In this document: positions 53,134 through 64,000 of the stretch, in pieces
How the letters are laid out: the number at the start of each line of letters is the position of its first letter
Position numbering within the stretch: the stretch's first letter is position 1
Origin: Clonostachys chloroleuca
Lineage: Eukaryota > Ascomycota > Sordariomycetes > Hypocreales > Bionectriaceae
Assembly: GCA_037952775.1 (NCBI GenBank)
Contig: JBANAY010000004.1
Span: 3,968,001 to 4,032,000, forward strand
DNA: 64,000 nucleotides
Reading direction: 5' to 3'
Made by a program: the position numbers and the translations under genes
Notes under the pieces: generated by a model
What the model was told of the DNA's origin: nothing
The model's database searches: none
Seen by the model: only the letters and a program-made list of their open reading frames with translations

Positions 53134-55179
53134 TCAAATTATTCTACTTACTTGCAACTTATCCCTCCAGTTGGGATCCTTTAGTTCTTCTCCCTCCATA
53201 TACCCATATAGATAAGCTGGTCCAACATATTGGTATATACCATCACTCAAGGTAGGTCTTAAGACAAATACCTCGCAGCCGCCCAGCATCTTCATCACGA
53301 CGTCTCCAGGCCTCGTATCCACAGGAGCCATGCATGCATGTCCCCCAGCAACTGTGCATAGGGTGAAGTTCTTCAACCTTGACATGCTAGATATGAAAGA
53401 CTTGCCCAGGTGACGAGCTTGAAGAGGCATGTCTTCAAAGTCAAGGTCATCATCGGTACTCATGCTGGTTCTATCCAAGTTACAGTTCCTTTCAGCTTCA
53501 ATTTTAATCATCTCGACAGCAGTTCGGTATCCAGTAATGATCCCCTGTTTTCCAACCACCGGATCGTGGATATCTTGAGATGAAGCAAGTAGTGTGCACC
53601 CCATGATCAAGTGGGTTTCATCGTCATCAGCATCAATAAAACTTTCCACGTGGTTCAAGGTACGTATGAAAGTATTAAAACGTTCTGACGCTGTGCTTAG
53701 ATCTCTAGACTCGTATAAACTGTACAAGTTCCAGTCCCAAGCATCAAATTTGAACAAAACTTCTCCAATTTGTGTGCCTTCAACAGCCAAAACACTGAGG
53801 CCATCTTCAAACCACAAGCTGGTCTCGGATTTTATTGCAGGGCTGTGCTTCCAATAACGGGTCTCCATTCCAGAGTTAGACCCGTCAACGTTCCATGAAG
53901 GGATCCACGATGGGAGGGTCTCCGGCCTCATCTCGAGAGGCTCAAAATTGCACGTTAATATTTGCAAGCCGTGTGTCTGAATCATAGATGCTGTGGCTTT
54001 GGTGAACACCTCATTTGGGGATTTGAGGTAGTCGATTCCAACACCCAGCTTCTTTCTATCATTCGCAACACCCAATAGTGCATATATCCGATCACGCGGA
54101 TCTTGATATTCGGCAGATTGGAAGCAAGTCAAAAGCTCGTGCAGATGATTTGCAGAGAGCCTCCTAATTCTTCGGCACCAGATTTGTTGGAGCTGACATA
54201 GGCGGTCGATAATCTCATCCATATCCGGGCTGAGCCTCTCGCTGATGTCCATTTTGTGAAGTATGAAGACGGCGAGGAGTAACACCGTGTTCTGACTAAT
54301 GATTCTATTCCCCCGTAGAACCCAAGTATTTCGGTTTAGCATGTTCTCTTGTATCATCCATAGACGTTTAGACCATGGGCCAGTAAGAATCATCAAAAGG
54401 TCCAACCATGAAGAGTCCTCCGCAACTGATGTCCTTGGTTGGTTCAGAAGGGATGCCTTGCTTCCCGTCCATGTTCTCTTTGGTGCGAGGGAGATATGAA
54501 ATTCCATTTTCTGGAAGGCACTCATGACCTGGTGGTAGTTCATCTCGAGTAGTGGCGTTATGAATCTATCGCAAGCCAAATCGAGTAGGAGGAAGGCGGC
54601 GCGGTCTGTGTGACGCGTCGGGCCGAGGTAGGTGATTACCGACCTGGCATTCGAATAAATCTTGCCCATCAAGCTGACTTGCCGTTGCTTCTCCATGACA
54701 TCGTGTTGGTTTATGCAAATTTGATCGATCCAGAGGGTCTTGAACTGCCAGTTCGATCCCATGACATCTTGGATGGCACTGCCAAGGCTCGCAGTCACAT
54801 TCAGAAGACCTTCCAAAGATCCATTCTCGTTACAAACTGGGAGTTCAAAGAGTCTATCCTCCCTACCCCACGCATAGGATAACGCAACATATTTTGCCTT
54901 GTCAACGTCAACATGCTCGATAGTACAGTAGATCTCTCTTGACTTGGTAGAGCGGAGATGCAAAACGCGAATCTGGCCCGGCGAAAGAGGCCGATGGACA
55001 TAGTTCTGCCTCCGGTAGCGGAAGAAGAGGTCGACTGTGAACTTGCGCAGCCACTTCCGTCTCGTCCTGTCCATCCTTAAGCATATCAAGATGGACACAC
55101 GTGGGCCAGCATCAGTTGGTCTGGCTTGGTCAACCGTGGGGTCCAATTCGATGAGATGTAAAGACGCAGGACAGGGCAT
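53134..55179 (-). CDS. HET-domain protein (large type)
   Basis: An uninterrupted frame of 681 residues from the first ATG at 55179; the frame remains open to 55206 without another ATG. HET motifs are KYVALSYAWG near residue 100, LWIDQICINQHDVMEKQRQV, RSVITYLGP and SKRLWMIQE, with AEYQDPRDRIYALLGVA closing the domain. The C-terminal part resembles the common fungal HET tail, with CMAPVDTRPGDVVMKMLGG then VFVLRP and YQYVGPAYLYGYMEGE. This second HET gene differs in architecture from the one at 10.0 kb and the two are not recent duplicates. A role in nonself recognition or cell death is the family expectation, with no partner gene obvious here. Confidence 0.9.
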   Translation of the reverse strand: MPCPASLHLIELDPTVDQARPTDAGPRVSILICLRMDRTRRKWLRKFTVDLFFRYRRQNYVHRPLSPGQIRVLHLRSTKSREIYCTIEHVDVDKAKYVALSYAWGREDRLFELPVCNENGSLEGLLNVTASLGSAIQDVMGSNWQFKTLWIDQICINQHDVMEKQRQVSLMGKIYSNARSVITYLGPTRHTDRAAFLLLDLACDRFITPLLEMNYHQVMSAFQKMEFHISLAPKRTWTGSKASLLNQPRTSVAEDSSWLDLLMILTGPWSKRLWMIQENMLNRNTWVLRGNRIISQNTVLLLAVFILHKMDISERLSPDMDEIIDRLCQLQQIWCRRIRRLSANHLHELLTCFQSAEYQDPRDRIYALLGVANDRKKLGVGIDYLKSPNEVFTKATASMIQTHGLQILTCNFEPLEMRPETLPSWIPSWNVDGSNSGMETRYWKHSPAIKSETSLWFEDGLSVLAVEGTQIGEVLFKFDAWDWNLYSLYESRDLSTASERFNTFIRTLNHVESFIDADDDETHLIMGCTLLASSQDIHDPVVGKQGIITGYRTAVEMIKIEAERNCNLDRTSMSTDDDLDFEDMPLQARHLGKSFISSMSRLKNFTLCTVAGGHACMAPVDTRPGDVVMKMLGGCEVFVLRPTLSDGIYQYVGPAYLYGYMEGEELKDPNWRDKLQVSRII

Positions 55180-55654
55180 CTGGAAAGATTCCAGAAAAGC
55201 TCTCACTCACCTTCTTTCCATTCTAGACGCATCCGTCAGCTGATGGGGGCAACCCTGCGGCAAAGTGTTTCGTGACGCATTGACCCGGCAAGGATTATCA
55301 AACAAGCTAAACAGGAAGTGTGGCCCTTTCTCACATGCTTACTGTCCCGCTGGCCAATCGAGTTGGATTTTGTTCAAGAAATGCATATCATACAAATATA
55401 ATAATAGATTACTCCAAGGGGGAGAACCATGCGAACTCCGGGAGCGACGCATGGGCAGCTTCCACTTTGCCTATAATTGCTAAATATGGCAGGTAGAAAT
55501 CGTCACACCGTGACATCACAAACAGTATGTTTCTGTTGATTTGAGAAGGTAAAATCGACCTTGTTGAGTAACTATCAGTTTGCACTTGATCCGAGATCCG
55601 GCATCACTCGGCAAAGCCTCGATCTATAGATCCTGAACGTGGAACTAGGGTCGA

Positions 55655-57392
55655 TTATTTGACGTATCGATAGAAAGGAGAGCTGTCGCCCATTTGAAGC
55701 AATTGATCTGCATAGAGATTAGTTAGCTCACGAGACCCGTTACATCCCCGAGTAAGTTTCCACTTACCATGACTGTACTTTGCCCTGATCTCGTCGTCAG
55801 ACATGGCTTGTCGCGCTGCGTTGATTCGAGTTACCACACCACGGAGAATCATCGCAGCACCCACCCCAGCGCACACAACGGCAAGTGACAAGCCGTACCC
55901 CAATGGATATCTGGGGGCTTGACTTTCCAGGAAGATATTGGCTCCCACTGCGCCTCCGAGGTTTCCGATCGACATAAGCAATGCCATACCAACTGCTCGT
56001 TTCCAGGTTGGGGCGAGATTGTTGCTAATCCAGGAAATGCAACCAATAACTGCTGGGTACAGACCAGAAGGAACAAAGAACAGCATTGCATATGTCAGCC
56101 CTGGAAAATTGGGATGCGGAATAGATAGTAGACCAATGAACCCAGCAGCTGAAATACAGAAAGAGATAACAACAAAGGGCCAACGAGTCTTCTTGCGATC
56201 GGCGAGTCTTGCGAAGAGGTAGGTAGCAAGGGCACCAACAAAGTATACGGGAATTGTCAGTAGTTGTGCATTTGCTGCAGAATAACCAAGTTGCTGAATG
56301 ATTGTAGGCATGGCGAAGCTGAATGCATAGATGCAAATCCTGTTGAGATATGTCAGCCATGGGTCACGGTATGATATCAACAAACCACTTACGTATTCCC
56401 CCAAAACATGATGATGCCGAGGTAAATCTTATAGTCCAGTAGCGCAGCACGAAGATACCGCCATTGAAAAGCCTCCTCTGTAGCAACCTTCCCTTCGGAA
56501 GTACCCGAATCTCGCTGGAGTCTCTGATGAATCAACTCTTTTTCTCCAGGGGTCAGGAATTTGGCCACGGCTGGGGAGTCGGGTAGTGTCCACGGGAGGA
56601 TAGTGCCAATCAAAACAGTCATGATCCCTTCTAGAATAAAGATCCATCTCCATCCACCGAGTCCCGCAACTCCATCCATGTGCTGGATTCCATAAGCTAG
56701 AAGACCCGAAAACCCACCAGCTAGAGAGGCAGCGGAGAAGAAAATAGCTACACGGGTCTGGTACTCCCAGCGACAATACCAAGTAGTCAGTAAATAAGTT
56801 GCAGCGGGAAAGAAACCAGCTTCAGTAATCCCCAAGAATACACGGGTCACAATAAGCTGCTCATAGTTTTTGACAATGCCTTGAAGCACCAGAACCTGTA
56901 GTTGGCTATCGGTTAGCTGGGTGCGATGATGAGTCTAGTCGAGTCACCTACAGTTCCCCATGATATTACAAGAGCAGCGATCCACCGGGACGGCCGTGTG
57001 AGCTTCAGAATAACATTGCTCGGAACTTCAAGTAATGAATAGGGAAAAAAAAAAAAACAGTAAGAGCCAGGTTATACTGAGTGCCTGTGAGGTTGAGATC
57101 TTTGTTCATGCCGGCAACTTTAGCATTTCCGATATTCGAGCGATCTTATCACTGGCAAGTTAGCCTTGGTTGCAACATTCACATGGTAGCACTCAACTAT
57201 ACCCATAAATGAGAACACATAGAGAACCGTCAGCAAAGGCAGGATCCTCATGTCAGCCTTGCGGAGTGCTATTCGGGCTTCCTTCTCCTCGTCCGCGATA
57301 GTTCCTAAAGCAACAGATGTCGTGTCATTCTCTGGCAAATTTTCGATAGAATGAACCTTGCGCACGTCCTCGGGGCTCATTAACTTCTCCAT
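55655..57392 (-). pseudogene. MFS transporter, ACS type, frameshift at A13 run
   Basis: Five exons can be joined by eye: 57392-57203, 57144-56952, 56895-56393, 56339-55768 and 55707-55655, with introns of 53-60 nt. The product would have about 503 residues. ACS motifs are intact: the join FSFM then DRSNIGNAKVAGMNKDLNL, LEVPSNVILKLTRPSRWIAA, TRVFLGITEAGFFPAATYLL, a TM6 block, and an end QLLQMGDSSPFYRYVK. In exon 2, however, the codons for the TVFFF stretch lie in a homopolymer (A13 on the plus strand, 57045-57057). The run length puts the upstream and downstream halves in different frames; 11 or 14 bases would restore it. All other features look functional, so an assembly or sequencing error is possible, as is a true recent mutation. 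As written it cannot be translated through. Confidence 0.8.
57045..57057. repeat. A13 homopolymer in coding sequence
   Basis: Thirteen A residues on the plus strand fall inside exon 2 of the ACS transporter and encode Phe codons on the other strand. The length causes the frameshift described there. Confidence 0.9.
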
Positions 57393-58679
57393 GGTGCTCC
57401 AATTCGATCAAGTCCAGGGGGATTATGATTCGCAAAAATGGAAGAAGAAATGGACTTGCCGGAGTGTCTTATACTCGGAAGCTTACCATATCACAAACTC
57501 AAATCCTCCCGTATCGGAGCTGTTGGCACTATAAACTGCAAAGATCAGCCATTTCATTAAGTTACGCATTGGGGTGGCCCGGTTCAGATTCCAGGTAGTA
57601 GCTTATCCGCATTCCTTGCGACAAAATCCCTTCGAGATCTCCACCACCTCTAGCCCTCGACAATGTCTCAGGGTGGACAACTCACCAAACCAATAATATT
57701 TCGAGACAAAACGCTGGGCGACTGACAATCGCCTGGTAAATCTCAAGTAGGCCCGACAGTACGTTTCAAACATCCCATATAAGAGATCCACTTCATTGTC
57801 TCACCTAGCAGTGAAGAACCCTAGTCCCTGGCTTACCCGTGTTAGCTTCCGAGAGAAACTTTTGTATGTAAGACCAGTATTCAATATTCCCTATTAGTGG
57901 CGCTCGTAACATGAACACTTGGACTCTTGTGAGCTACGCAGACTCAAACAAGTTCCACGTGACACCTAAGCAAGGGGGAAAAGAAGTGAGAATGGTTCCT
58001 GTTCTTCAGTTTGATAGTCTTCCTTATCACAAAGGTACGCCAAGGGGATTTGAGCAACCCATGGTAGAAAACACAAAGCATCTTAATTTGTTAACTTAAG
58101 ATTGAAATTATGCATCGCTCTCCATAAGTGCATATCTCACGCCACCATTCCTATACTAGCTCCATCACTTACCGAAACTCTATTGTTTTTCCACAAGGAA
58201 AGTTGGACGCTTCGTCGAATCTGCTGTGAAATATAGAGACATCAGAGCCAATCAATGCCTTCATTATGGAGGATGTGCTCCGTTTCATAGCTGGACTTGA
58301 GCAGAGAACCAGATCGAAATATATCCTCGCCGTCTTTCGGAAGCAAACACTTGCTCTTTCAGGCTAAGCTAGATGTGCAATCATGACAAGGTAAAGCGAG
58401 GAGGCTTCCATTAGCAAGGTAGAGTTGAGCAGTGAGAAAAAATATACTAGATGATATACATTCCAACTAGAAAATGCAGACTTTACTAACAGGACATATC
58501 CAAGTAATAATTGCCTCTAGTCAGGAGCATTGGATAACGCGAGGCGTTAGTAGTCTAAAAGGGAGCTTACTATCAAGATCGGCTGAAATTCATGGGTGAA
58601 TGTTTACTGTCAAGCAGCATCTTCAGAATATATAGTCTTATTATTTGGTCTCGCTCAGAGTTCAACGAAAATTGGAATG
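57393..58679. other. Intergenic
   Basis: No gene recognised. The right half (about 58,380-58,680) is AT-rich 3' flank of the regulator gene. Confidence 0.5.
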
Positions 58680-61106
58680 TTAAGGCCAAAATTCTGAGCT
58701 ACGGTTTCCATTTTCTCTTTCTGCTTTTGCCACTGCGCACTCCGCAAGCCGTATCATCTCAGCTGCAGTGCCATGCATGACCAACTCATTCTTGTTGCCC
58801 CTCCTCATCAGACTTCGCGAATGAAATTGGGTAAAGGAATGGGTCGCTGCTTTGAGCATCTCAAGATCCAATCTAGTCTGTGGATCTAGAGGGTGCCTCA
58901 AAATATTAAAGAAGATAGTCATGACGGCGCTTGAAGGGTATATCATCAATTGCCTACATAAAAAGAACTTAGTATTTCACAGCACACGAGTTCAAGCCTA
59001 AGATCCAGCGAAAACGTCAACACTCACCAGAATGACTCCTCCGCTAGACTTTTGACGGCAGCCTTCAAGTAAAATAATGTGGATCGACTTGCTCCGACGG
59101 AGATGTCTCTACTTGTCTTCACAGCCGTATGACTCTGAGAACTTTCAGATGAAGCCGAACCTAAGGAGGCATTCTTTGGGTATCGTTCACTTGCACGATG
59201 AATCAATGACATCAGATGATGGTATTCCAGCTGCAGATGAACATGCCGCATATTTCCGAGTAACTTCATTTCTCCGGTAATGTGCTGGTTTCTGTTTTCT
59301 GAGATGAAGAGTGCCGGTCGAAAACGTTCGGGTAATGACATTCTCCAAGTCTCAATCTCATCGTCCAAAACTCTCATATCATGTAATAGCTGGGTATCAG
59401 ACTTCGTTGATCGATCGGGAGAATAAAGTGATTTATAAACCCGATATTTGAGGCAGCTGAGCTGAGGGTCGCTAGTGTAATGCGGTACTAATCTCCCTTT
59501 GTGCCAGGGCTGCGACCTCAAGTCAACCTCTAGATCTGGCAATACGGAGTATACACTCTCATAGTTGTCCGGCATGGTAAGATCACAATCGTCGTTGGTC
59601 AATTGTGGCGGGTTTCCTGTGCGTATTGATGTATCCTTATCAAAAATAAACGATGCCCAGAATAAAATACGAAGCTGGCGGTGATATCGTTCTTGAGTGG
59701 CCATCCCTGGTGTATCCGGTCCAATCTTGTAATAATTTTGTGCACCAAGAGCATACACCGAGCGGCACGCGATTGATCCTAGGATCAAAACATCTTTCAA
59801 ACGTGATGAAGAAATTCGATATAGGTGCTACGTGAGATTGGAGAGGTCAACAGGGGGCTCAGTCAGTACTCGTGAGTTTCAGCAACTTACCAGCAGAAGA
59901 CTAGTTTGAAGCGTCGCAAGGGTGACGTCTTTACATGTGGCAAGCAGTAAACTCTGAGCAGTGTCGGCACACATATCACCATCCACGGGTGGCTGGATCC
60001 CAAGACGGCCTCTAAAAAGATAGAGAAGGGCAACGAACGCCCACACACAAGCCTGTGCACCCCATCTTACATGCTCTGATGTCGTTCCCGGAACTTGATA
60101 TGCCAAGTCCAAGGTCTCTTTAAAAAGAATCGGATCGATCATAGGGAATATTAGGGGCCCAGCTGAGGAAGCAAAGACCCCGAGAATTCCTTCCACCATG
60201 TCTCTAGGGGGAGCGGCTTCTCAAGGTTTATCGACATGTTGTCGGCATCGTCATGGGGCAAAGATGATCGTGGGATTTCATCCGTTGTTTCAAAGAGAAT
60301 AGACGTCGCAGACTCACCGGTATGAGAATGAATCCATTTACGTCCATCCTCAGATAAATTGATGGCACGGTTCCCGGGAGTAGCTTTCCCTATGTAAACC
60401 CCATCAAGATATATCGGCCTGGATAAATCAGAGAGCGGCACGTTAGTTTTTTCCATTAGCTTGGGAGCAATCAGGAAATGCGCACACATAATACTCAGCT
60501 CGCGTCTTATCCGAGAAACGTAGAGGATCATTGACTCCACCACTGCAGGACGGTGATCCTAAAGGCGTTGCGGGAGAAATATCGTTAGGCGCCTCAATGG
60601 TTGCTCTGGTAGATGAAGAAGAGGAAACAGTCTTGGGAGGTTGGGTTATCGTGGCAGGCCGTAAGGCTCGTGCAGCTCCAATGTAGCGCTTGTCTCTGGA
60701 GAAGCTGATTCTGATCAGCTTTTAATTCATCGTTTTACCATGGGCCCGCGTAACGATGCAAGAGGGCTGCACTCTGACCTAGCAGATGTCGCTTTACGTC
60801 CCCTCACCCTCTGAAGGGTGCAGGAAAGATCATGATGAAGACACCAGTTACAAGACACGACCCCTGGATCCGGAGAATCACACTGGATCTAAATGGCGGC
60901 AAGAGTCAACCGAGTATTCATTCAGCCTCATATGTAGTCAGACGCGGCAGTACCTTTCTCCTGTAGCATCCATCACAAGCTGGTTTTCTCTTCATGGCGG
61001 GAGTCTTCAATCCGGCACTTCTAGATCCGCAAAATGCCCCGTTGCCGCGAGAGAAATCACCAGTCCCCCGGATCTCCAACAAGGCGAGATCAGATCCATG
61101 CTCCAT
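58680..61106 (-). pseudogene. Zn2Cys6 transcription factor, probable frameshift
   Basis: The zinc cluster is split by a 65-nt intron (60953-60889): KRKPACDGCYRRK joins IQCDSPDPGVVSCNWC and LSC, with cysteines at 44, 47, 54, 64, 67 and 74. The middle-homology region follows in pieces: GNRAINLSEDGRKWIHS, then EGILGVFASSAGPLIFPMID, then IACRSVYALGAQNYY, and the end SSEFWP. The later exons (59827-59028 and 58953-58680) join cleanly over introns of 63 and 74 nt. Near 60,200 the conserved LPL-RDMVEGILG transition needs one extra base: the sequence reads LPLETWWKEF in one frame and MVEGILG in another. The linker at 60,560-60,740 needs one or two introns I cannot place with confidence. Start candidates are 61106 and the Met before the zinc cluster at 60995. 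A working gene is possible if the frameshift is an error. Confidence 0.6.
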
Positions 61107-62219
61107 CTAGATTTCATTGTTGCAAGGTGCACTCATCCGGGCGGCCCGTGATAAGCTGAGTCAGCAGCAAGCCAGGCCCTTCAGCGCTTACCATCCACTG
61201 TAGCGTACCCCGCCGCTTCCACTAACATCCCTGGAGTTCAGGCTCTTTCGCGGGTTGCGATAGTGGAGGATACCCATGCAACATTGAACGCCAAGTCGTT
61301 CGCCGTTTTTCTTTCAAAAGAGGGAGAGCCAAGAAAAGAGAGGATATGGGTCTAATAATTCAAAAAAATATATGATAGTAACAGCATCGCGCTGAGGCAG
61401 CTGTCCACTTTCCTTGCTTCTACTATCTAGGCGTACGAGAGCTGGCAAATTGTAGTAGCTGGTAGCCATTCTCCTCTCAGCGCTTAGACTAGCAGGGGCA
61501 CCTGTTTGGGTCTTGCTTGCGAACAGCAAATGCGCCCGTGCACCTCCATCGCAGAGCTATTCCCTCACCCAGAAGAGGTCTGCCTACAGACTGTACCTTT
61601 CAGGGATGTTTCAAAAAATCAAGGCTGGAATGCTATGATTCTGCGTCTTTATGTGAGGCGATGCCCCAACATGGAATCCCTTATCAGCGATTAGATAAGC
61701 GGCTATCGCGATGAATGGTTCAATTCAAGGCGTGCAGTAATTGAGGGCTGGGGAGCCTGGAGAGGAGCAGCCAGGACCCACGAATTGACGACAAGAGTAC
61801 CTATGTCCACTACAGTAGCAAGCAAGCAAGGTCCGTACTCCGGATTTGCTTTACCCCAGCGTGAGCTTTACATTGGCAGGGGAAACTTCGGCCGCCCAGC
61901 ACGCACACTCGTATCACGCGGAAACCGAGTCCGAGGGTTGAATTGGGCTTTACCGCCTTCTCTGCAACTCCAGCCATCGCTACTCTCCAGCCGGAACTCC
62001 CTCTAGGGCCTCTGAAGCAGCAGCTCTATGCACCAGCCGAATCATCGACGTCAATCACCCCAGCAGGCGCGATGCAGGCCTAGTTCCGCGTCTCTCGCGG
62101 CTTGTCCCCGGTCTTACCTTTTTCCGAGAATTGACGACATCGCAACCGAGCACCTTCTAATTGCTCCTCGAGGCGATCAAGGCACAAACACCCCTCTCTC
62201 TTGGAGTTAGGAAGGGAAG
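61107..62219. other. Divergent promoter region of regulator and kinase
   Basis: No gene recognised. The right part, rich in short plus-strand frames, is probably the long 5' leader of the kinase mRNA. Confidence 0.5.
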
Positions 62220-64000
62220 ATGTCGGCATTTGCGGCAAACCCTCTGCCCCAAGTGTCAGGATTCACTCAACGAAATCTCGATCGCCAGAGACTGCGGTCG
62301 TATCACCCACATCCTACGAACCCCTCCCAGCACCACAATACTGCTATCGCGGCAGCAGCGGATCCGACGACCTCCTCGCAACCATCTCTCCAACCGACAA
62401 CGAAAGCTCAGAGCCGGGACAAAGCGAAGCCTGGACCGATGGGCAGACGAACGGGGGCGCCGGACTGGAACGAGTTCTACAAAAATGGCCTCCCCTCAGA
62501 AGTCATCGTGATCGAAGACACCCCCGAACCCGATACGAACGGCTCAATCAAAGATGTTGCATCATACCATATCATCGCACCTACGATACCTCCGCATAGC
62601 GCAACAAAGAAACGGAAATACGAGGATGACTCTTCTTCGATATCGACCAGTGCCAAGATCTCCAGCAATCAGTCACTGCAAGCCTCGTCCAAATCAACAC
62701 CATATGACGTCCCTTCACCCTCGACCTCCTCCAAAGATGCACGCGCTGCCAAAAAGAGAAGAACTCGGGGCCAAAACACAGTCGACCGCGACGGGACGCG
62801 TCAGTCACCTAGTGTTGTTGGATACCAGGGATTATCGAAACCACCTGTCAAGGCGAGAGACGTAGCAGTTCGTCGCATTGTAGGTACCGCCTTCTTCACG
62901 CTGATGGCGCGTTACTAACACCGCTCTAGGCCCCCGGAGCCGGCAATAGAAGAGTCGACGATGACGATGGCCATTACATTATTGTTCCAGACAGCCATGT
63001 CACTAATCAATGTGAGTGACAGCCCTCCTCGTCACAAGCTGGGTCACAGTACTTACGAAGGTTTAGTCCAAATAAAGCGCCTAATTGGTCAGGGAACCTT
63101 CGGAAAGGTCGTCCAAGCCAGGGACCTCGACAATAGCGATTCCGTCGCTATTAAGATAATTCGATCCGTTCAAAAGTATCGAGACGCCGCCAAGATAGAG
63201 CTTCGAGTCTTACAGACACTTCGGCAGAACGATCCAGACAATAAGTACAAATGCATCCATCTTCGAGATTGCTTCGACTTTCAAGGACATATTTGCATTG
63301 TAACGGAGCTGTTGGGCTGCAGCTTGTTCGACTTCCTCAAGGGAAATGGATTTGTACCGTTTCCAAACAGTCACATCCAGAGTTTTGCAAAACAGCTGCT
63401 GACCAGTGTCGCCTGTAAGATCACTTTTCCTCATGCACATTCATTCCATCACCAGAAGTCATTCTAACATGGAAGCAGTTCTTCACGATATCGGGATCGT
63501 CCATACTGACTTGAAACCCGAAAATATTCTACTGAAAGACGAGAAATACCAAACGTTCACCTACCACCGCAACATCCCTACATCTCGTACATCCTCGCCC
63601 CGACAAGCGAACCAAAGGAAGGTCTTGTTAGGTTCGGAAATCAGGCTTATCGACTTTGGGTCTGCTACTTTCAACGATGAGTACCATTCTTCGGTTGTTT
63701 CAACACGGCATTACAGAGCCCCCGAGATCATTATGGGCCTAGGCTGGTCTTATCCTTGCGACATTTGGAGCATTGGCTGCATTCTTGTCGAGTTCTATAC
63801 TGGAGATGCACTTTTTCATACGCACGACAATATTGAGCATCTTGCCATGATGGAAGCCGTGTTTGACGCGAGAATCGACCCGGATCTAGTCCGCCAAGTC
63901 AACAAATCAGGGTCTAAGAGTAGTAGTAACCCTGCCACGTATGTTCCCCCCAATGAACATGGTTTGTGCATCGATAATAACAAGTTGGTTGTTTTAGATA
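62220..64000 (+). CDS. LAMMER/CLK-family protein kinase, 5' part (runs off the window)
   Basis: Four exons are visible (62220-62879, 62930-63011, 63061-63414, 63479 to beyond 64000), with introns of 50, 49 and 64 nt. The first 240 residues are a disordered, Ser/Lys/Arg-rich regulatory region containing AAKKRRTRG, a likely nuclear signal. The kinase domain starts with [11 protein letters not shown] (glycine loop) and VAIKII (ATP-anchoring Lys). [14 protein letters not shown] is the catalytic loop with the TDLKPEN variant typical of CLK/LAMMER kinases. IDFGSA (DFG), [11 protein letters not shown] and [10 protein letters not shown] follow. The diagnostic EHLAMM motif is present, so the assignment is firm. 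Yeast Kns1 and fission yeast Lkh1 belong here and phosphorylate SR-type splicing factors and regulators of growth. The C-terminal lobe lies past the window end. The insert between the catalytic loop and DFG is long. Confidence 0.92.

Noticed and set aside
1..64000. CRISPR-like arrays, viral genes or known toxin genes
   Set aside because: No regularly spaced repeats, viral replication genes or recognised toxin proteins were seen on either strand.

Overview
The window looks like genomic DNA of a filamentous ascomycete, most likely a Eurotiales mould (Penicillium/Aspergillus type). Coding sequences are split by short GT-AG introns (49-117 nt) with CTAAC/CTGAT-like branch points. The families are typical of such genomes: Zn2Cys6 regulators, HET-domain proteins, five MFS transporters, a GPI-anchored Ser-rich protein, secreted glycosidase-like proteins and a LAMMER kinase. 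No PKS, NRPS or terpene synthase is visible. All exon joins were worked out by eye from frame continuity and family motifs. Assignments come from remembered family motifs, not from database searches.

Layout. 0-5.4 kb is mostly decayed DNA: a broken LrgA/LrgB-type membrane protein gene and a truncated FlK-like hot-dog thioesterase. 5.5-13.6 kb holds a Zn2Cys6 regulator, a PhyH-type Fe(II)/2-oxoglutarate dioxygenase, a HET-domain protein and a 14-TM-type MFS exporter. The dioxygenase and exporter promoters share paired CGGTTCGG motifs, so this may be a small co-regulated unit. 14.7-17.4 kb has a PAQR/Izh receptor and a GPI-anchored wall protein. 19.8-24 kb has a DHA1 MFS transporter, a GMC-oxidoreductase remnant and an unknown protein with an MIT-like N-terminus. 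25.6-35.6 kb has an ACS-type MFS transporter, a secreted GH29 alpha-L-fucosidase, an NmrA-like remnant, a zinc alcohol dehydrogenase and a Gfo/Idh/MocA dehydrogenase that appears to lack its N-terminus. These may form a sugar-utilisation neighbourhood. 36-45 kb has a GH16-fold-like secreted protein, a DHA1 MFS transporter, a DUF7730-like membrane protein and a four-exon P450. 46-52.5 kb has a membrane-anchored multicopper oxidase, a secreted acid phosphatase and a CCC1/VIT1-type transporter. 53-61 kb has a second HET protein, an ACS-type MFS gene with a frameshift at an A13 run, and a Zn2Cys6 regulator with a probable frameshift. 62.2 kb to the end is the 5' part of a LAMMER-family kinase.

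The overall picture is an accessory, possibly subtelomeric region. Seven of about 28 loci are broken, truncated or frameshifted, transporters and HET genes are frequent, and long stretches hold no recognisable gene. The strongest leads are the CGGTTCGG-linked dioxygenase/exporter pair, the fucosidase neighbourhood, and the record of gene loss.
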